Shown: positions 16,332 to 18,817 of the stretch, in pieces
Layout of the letters: the number at the start of each line of letters is the position of its first letter
Numbering within the stretch: the first letter of the stretch is position 1
Source: Amoebophrya sp. AT5.2
Taxonomy: Eukaryota; Sar; Dinophyceae; Syndiniales; Amoebophryaceae
DNA: 18,817 bases
Direction of reading: 5' to 3'
Assembly: GCA_005223375.1 (NCBI GenBank)
Contig: RXOD01004725.1
Coordinates: 1-18,817, forward strand
Made by a program: the position numbers and the translations under genes
The notes under the pieces: model-generated
Told to the model about the DNA's origin: nothing
What the model saw: only the letters and a program-made list of their open reading frames with translations
Database searches by the model: none

Positions 16332-18817
16332 ATGAATTTGATTTCGACGGGTCGCGATTCCGGGCTGATGCTCCGACGGCGCAGCTTGTCCGGAGGAAGC
16401 GGTCGTGATTCGCTGGACGCCGCGCAGGGCTACAAACCGGGATCCGGCGGAACCACGGCTGGATGGGCGCTCGGCAAGTCTGCGTGGCGCAAAAGCCAGT
16501 CTCAGGCGCTCACCCTTTCCGCCGCAGAACGCGCGAGACAGAGCCTCCGCGCGTTGCTCGAGACGCGCGCGGTGACCGCATTTGTCCACGTCTCCATCTG
16601 CGCCTCGATTCTGTCCGTGGTTCTTGAGACCCACTTCCGCAGGGCGAACGGCCTGTGGTACGCCTCCGAGATTTTCTTCACCATCGTCTTCACGCTCGAG
16701 CTCGCGGTGCGCGTCTTCACCACCTCGGAGCGGTCGAAGTGGGCTTTTGTCCGCAAGCCGCTGGTGATCATGGACCTACTCTCGATTTTACCCCTCTACC
16801 TGCACTTCTGCCTGCACGTGCTCGGTGGGGGTTCTTCTTCATCGAGCAGCAGTGGTTCTTCGGACCCGAGCGACGCCATGGAGGTGATCAACGTGTTGCG
16901 GGTGTTCCGTATTTTCCGCCTGATCAAGATTCTTGCGCACCTGAACCCCGCGGGCCTGTACCTGATGCACGAGACGCTGCTTCGGTCCACCACGGGGATC
17001 TCGATCCTGGCGTTCTTCCTCACGGTGTTCCTCGCGCTGTTTTCCTCGCTCATGTACTACGCGGAGAAAACGGACTGCCCGACGAAGCGAACGTTTGAGG
17101 ACGAAGTCGCAAGTGTCGAAGCGTACGAAGCGATCTGCAGCGTCTCCTCTAGCGGGTTCACCAAGGAGCTGCCGATTCTGCACACCCACAACGAGGAGTG
17201 GCGCCACAGCGGGCTGAACCTCTTGGACGCGCATTCGTACTACGAGTCTGCGACCACTCCCGCTCCAGTAGTTGCGGGAGCTAGTGGTAGTGGTAGTACG
17301 TCGAACTCGAATGCAGCTCTCCAGAGCACAGCTGTCGCGGACTACGACTACCTCGCGCAGTTGATGCAGACGGGAGTCATCGACCTGGACGGGCTGCAAA
17401 AGCTCGACCCCACGCCGCACCAAACCCGGCTGTGCTGCAACGTGGACACGGAAGCGTCGGACACGTTTCCGTCGGTTTTAGCCGCGGCCTGGTGGAGTAT
17501 CGTGACGATGACGACGGTGGGGTACGGGGACCGGGTGCCGGTCACGGTGTGGGGCAAGGCCGTGGCGATGTTCACTATGCTCAGCGGGATCCTGGTGATT
17601 TCGATGCCGGCCGCGATCATCGGATCGAAGTTCCAGGAGGTCCTCGAGGAGTACGAGCTGCGCCGTTACAAATCCGTTACGAAGGAGAAGCCGAGCGTAT
17701 CCAAACGGGAAGTAGCGCTGCGGGAGCTGCGGGCGGGCAGAGGTTGTGGGGAGATGAAGGGGGCGACGAGGAAAAGCATTCAAGGTGGAGGTGGGCATCA
17801 ACAAGCGGAAGCGGAATATTATACCGACACGGGGTCGGGGGGTGCGAATGATGACGGCGCGAGTTGCGGGGACCGGAGGTACAGTCGCGTGAGCGCGGGC
17901 GTGGAGTCGAACGAAAAGGAGTCAGTCGCGGGAGAGCGGGGGGGTGGCGGCGGCATGCCAGGGGCCCGTTCCTCGTGGCGTCCGTCGTCGCAGGCAGAGT
18001 CCGTGGGGCTATCGACATGCAGCTCCGACAAAGGGCAGAACTTCTTGCACCACGGTCGTGATTCTGCTGCTTGTTCCCGAAGCTCTTCCGAGACAGATTC
18101 GGACGCTGACGAAGACGACTTTGCAGCAGGAGGAGGTTACTCTCAACATTCAAGGGCGCACAATAACGAAGAAGCCGACGCCGGCCCGCGGCGGAAGCTG
18201 TTGCTTCAGCGGTACATGAATTTCCTGCACAAGAAGTTTTCGGAAAGTGCGACAGCGTCGCGTGCGCGCTCGCGCTCCTCGCGTGCGATACAAGGCGGAA
18301 GAAGAAAACTAGAACTACCAACCAAGCACATGATAAGCGACACGCAAAAATTTCCTTTCGCGGACCAGCGGGCGCTCCGGACGTTGCTGGAACAGGATTT
18401 CTTCCCCGCAAACCGAAAGCAGGCAGGAAATGCGGGGAATTATGTTCATGCCGCCGCCAGCATGCCCAGAAAAATCTCCGAGGACAGCGAAAGCGTTTGC
18501 CTCTTTGACAGCATCGAGGAAGAGGATGCCGCGGCTAGAAGGACGGATTCCGATCTCGAAGCACGCCGCGAAGACGAACAACATCGACAGCGCGAGCTCG
18601 AGCTGAGACGACAAAAAGAAGATCCACAGGACCACGTCGAACCACCTCGGAAAGTGCGGATTTTCGATGCTCCCTCGCCGCCCGGGCCGATCGACATCGA
18701 CCAAGCCGCGGAGGACCTGCGAATAAGCAGTGTTGCGTCGGATCCCGTGATAGCGGCGCCGGCTCCAGGTCCAGTCACTGTGCCTATTCCTCCTCCTCCT
18801 GTGGCTGCGGCCGACCC
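16332..18817 (+). CDS. Voltage-gated potassium channel (Kv-type), 3' end outside window
   Basis: Six-transmembrane, one-pore K+ channel subunit; 828 codons lie in the window and the frame is still open at its end. S1 is about 81-99, S2 109-129, S3 142-163 (IMDLLSILP, with the conserved Asp), S4 188-204 with R190, R193, R196 and K199 at every third position, S5 221-244, pore helix and filter 379-400 with TVGYGD at 395-400, and S6 404-432. The S6 gate reads ISMPAAIIGS, closer to the PAG of KCNQ channels than to Kv1 PVP. No T1 domain is seen in the 80-residue N-terminus. The S5-pore loop is about 130 residues (Cys at 249, 269, 368 and 369). The C-terminal tail is long, charged and low-complexity, with no cyclic-nucleotide-binding domain visible. 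It should conduct K+ on depolarisation at a membrane. The frame is open 24 codons upstream of this ATG, so an earlier exon is possible. Confidence 0.9.
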   Translation, partial: MNLISTGRDSGLMLRRRSLSGGSGRDSLDAAQGYKPGSGGTTAGWALGKSAWRKSQSQALTLSAAERARQSLRALLETRAVTAFVHVSICASILSVVLETHFRRANGLWYASEIFFTIVFTLELAVRVFTTSERSKWAFVRKPLVIMDLLSILPLYLHFCLHVLGGGSSSSSSSGSSDPSDAMEVINVLRVFRIFRLIKILAHLNPAGLYLMHETLLRSTTGISILAFFLTVFLALFSSLMYYAEKTDCPTKRTFEDEVASVEAYEAICSVSSSGFTKELPILHTHNEEWRHSGLNLLDAHSYYESATTPAPVVAGASGSGSTSNSNAALQSTAVADYDYLAQLMQTGVIDLDGLQKLDPTPHQTRLCCNVDTEASDTFPSVLAAAWWSIVTMTTVGYGDRVPVTVWGKAVAMFTMLSGILVISMPAAIIGSKFQEVLEEYELRRYKSVTKEKPSVSKREVALRELRAGRGCGEMKGATRKSIQGGGGHQQAEAEYYTDTGSGGANDDGASCGDRRYSRVSAGVESNEKESVAGERGGGGGMPGARSSWRPSSQAESVGLSTCSSDKGQNFLHHGRDSAACSRSSSETDSDADEDDFAAGGGYSQHSRAHNNEEADAGPRRKLLLQRYMNFLHKKFSESATASRARSRSSRAIQGGRRKLELPTKHMISDTQKFPFADQRALRTLLEQDFFPANRKQAGNAGNYVHAAASMPRKISEDSESVCLFDSIEEEDAAARRTDSDLEARREDEQHRQRELELRRQKEDPQDHVEPPRKVRIFDAPSPPGPIDIDQAAEDLRISSVASDPVIAAPAPGPVTVPIPPPPVAAAD

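Noticed and set aside
17677..18411. 244-codon minus-strand frame under the channel tail
   Set aside because: Complement of the channel C-terminal tail; Arg/Ser/Pro-rich with no domain.

Overview
This is a eukaryotic nuclear window, most likely from an alveolate-type protist (dinoflagellate/syndinean, chromerid or coccidian-like). The signs are short GT-AG introns, strongly G/C-biased third codon positions in exons, long hydrophilic low-complexity insertions inside otherwise conserved domains, and a eukaryotic gene set (SPX-EXS phosphate exporter, A/B-type cyclin, Alba-like protein, Kv-type channel). The lineage is an inference; nothing in the sequence fixes it. No bacterial operons, rRNA, tRNA, CRISPR array or recognisable transposon was seen.

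Layout: 1-1095 is upstream sequence. 1096-5922 is one uninterrupted 1608-codon ORF for an XPR1/PHO1/SYG1-type phosphate exporter. 5923-6981 shows no convincing gene. 6982-7254 (minus) is a candidate small cysteine-rich protein, head to head with the next gene. 7339-9795 (plus; frame open from 7012) is an atypical two-fold cyclin. 9796-11064 is intergenic and holds a 19-bp direct repeat. 11065-13293 is a four-exon gene, assembled here from splice sites and phase, for a membrane-anchored S1/P1-nuclease-fold protein that has lost about half of its zinc ligands. 13466-13789 is a 107-aa single-pass membrane protein of unknown function. 13790-14928 shows no clear gene. 14929-15563 is a two-exon Alba-domain protein. 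15564-16331 holds a possible orphan exon. 16332 to the end is a voltage-gated potassium channel cut by the window edge.

All confident genes lie on the plus strand. They look like a run of unrelated housekeeping and membrane genes rather than one pathway: phosphate export under inositol-pyrophosphate control, cell-cycle control, a secretory-pathway pseudoenzyme, a nucleic-acid-binding protein and an ion channel. The two most distinctive items are the probable S1/P1 pseudonuclease and the minus-strand coding signal hidden under what would otherwise be read as the cyclin N-terminus.
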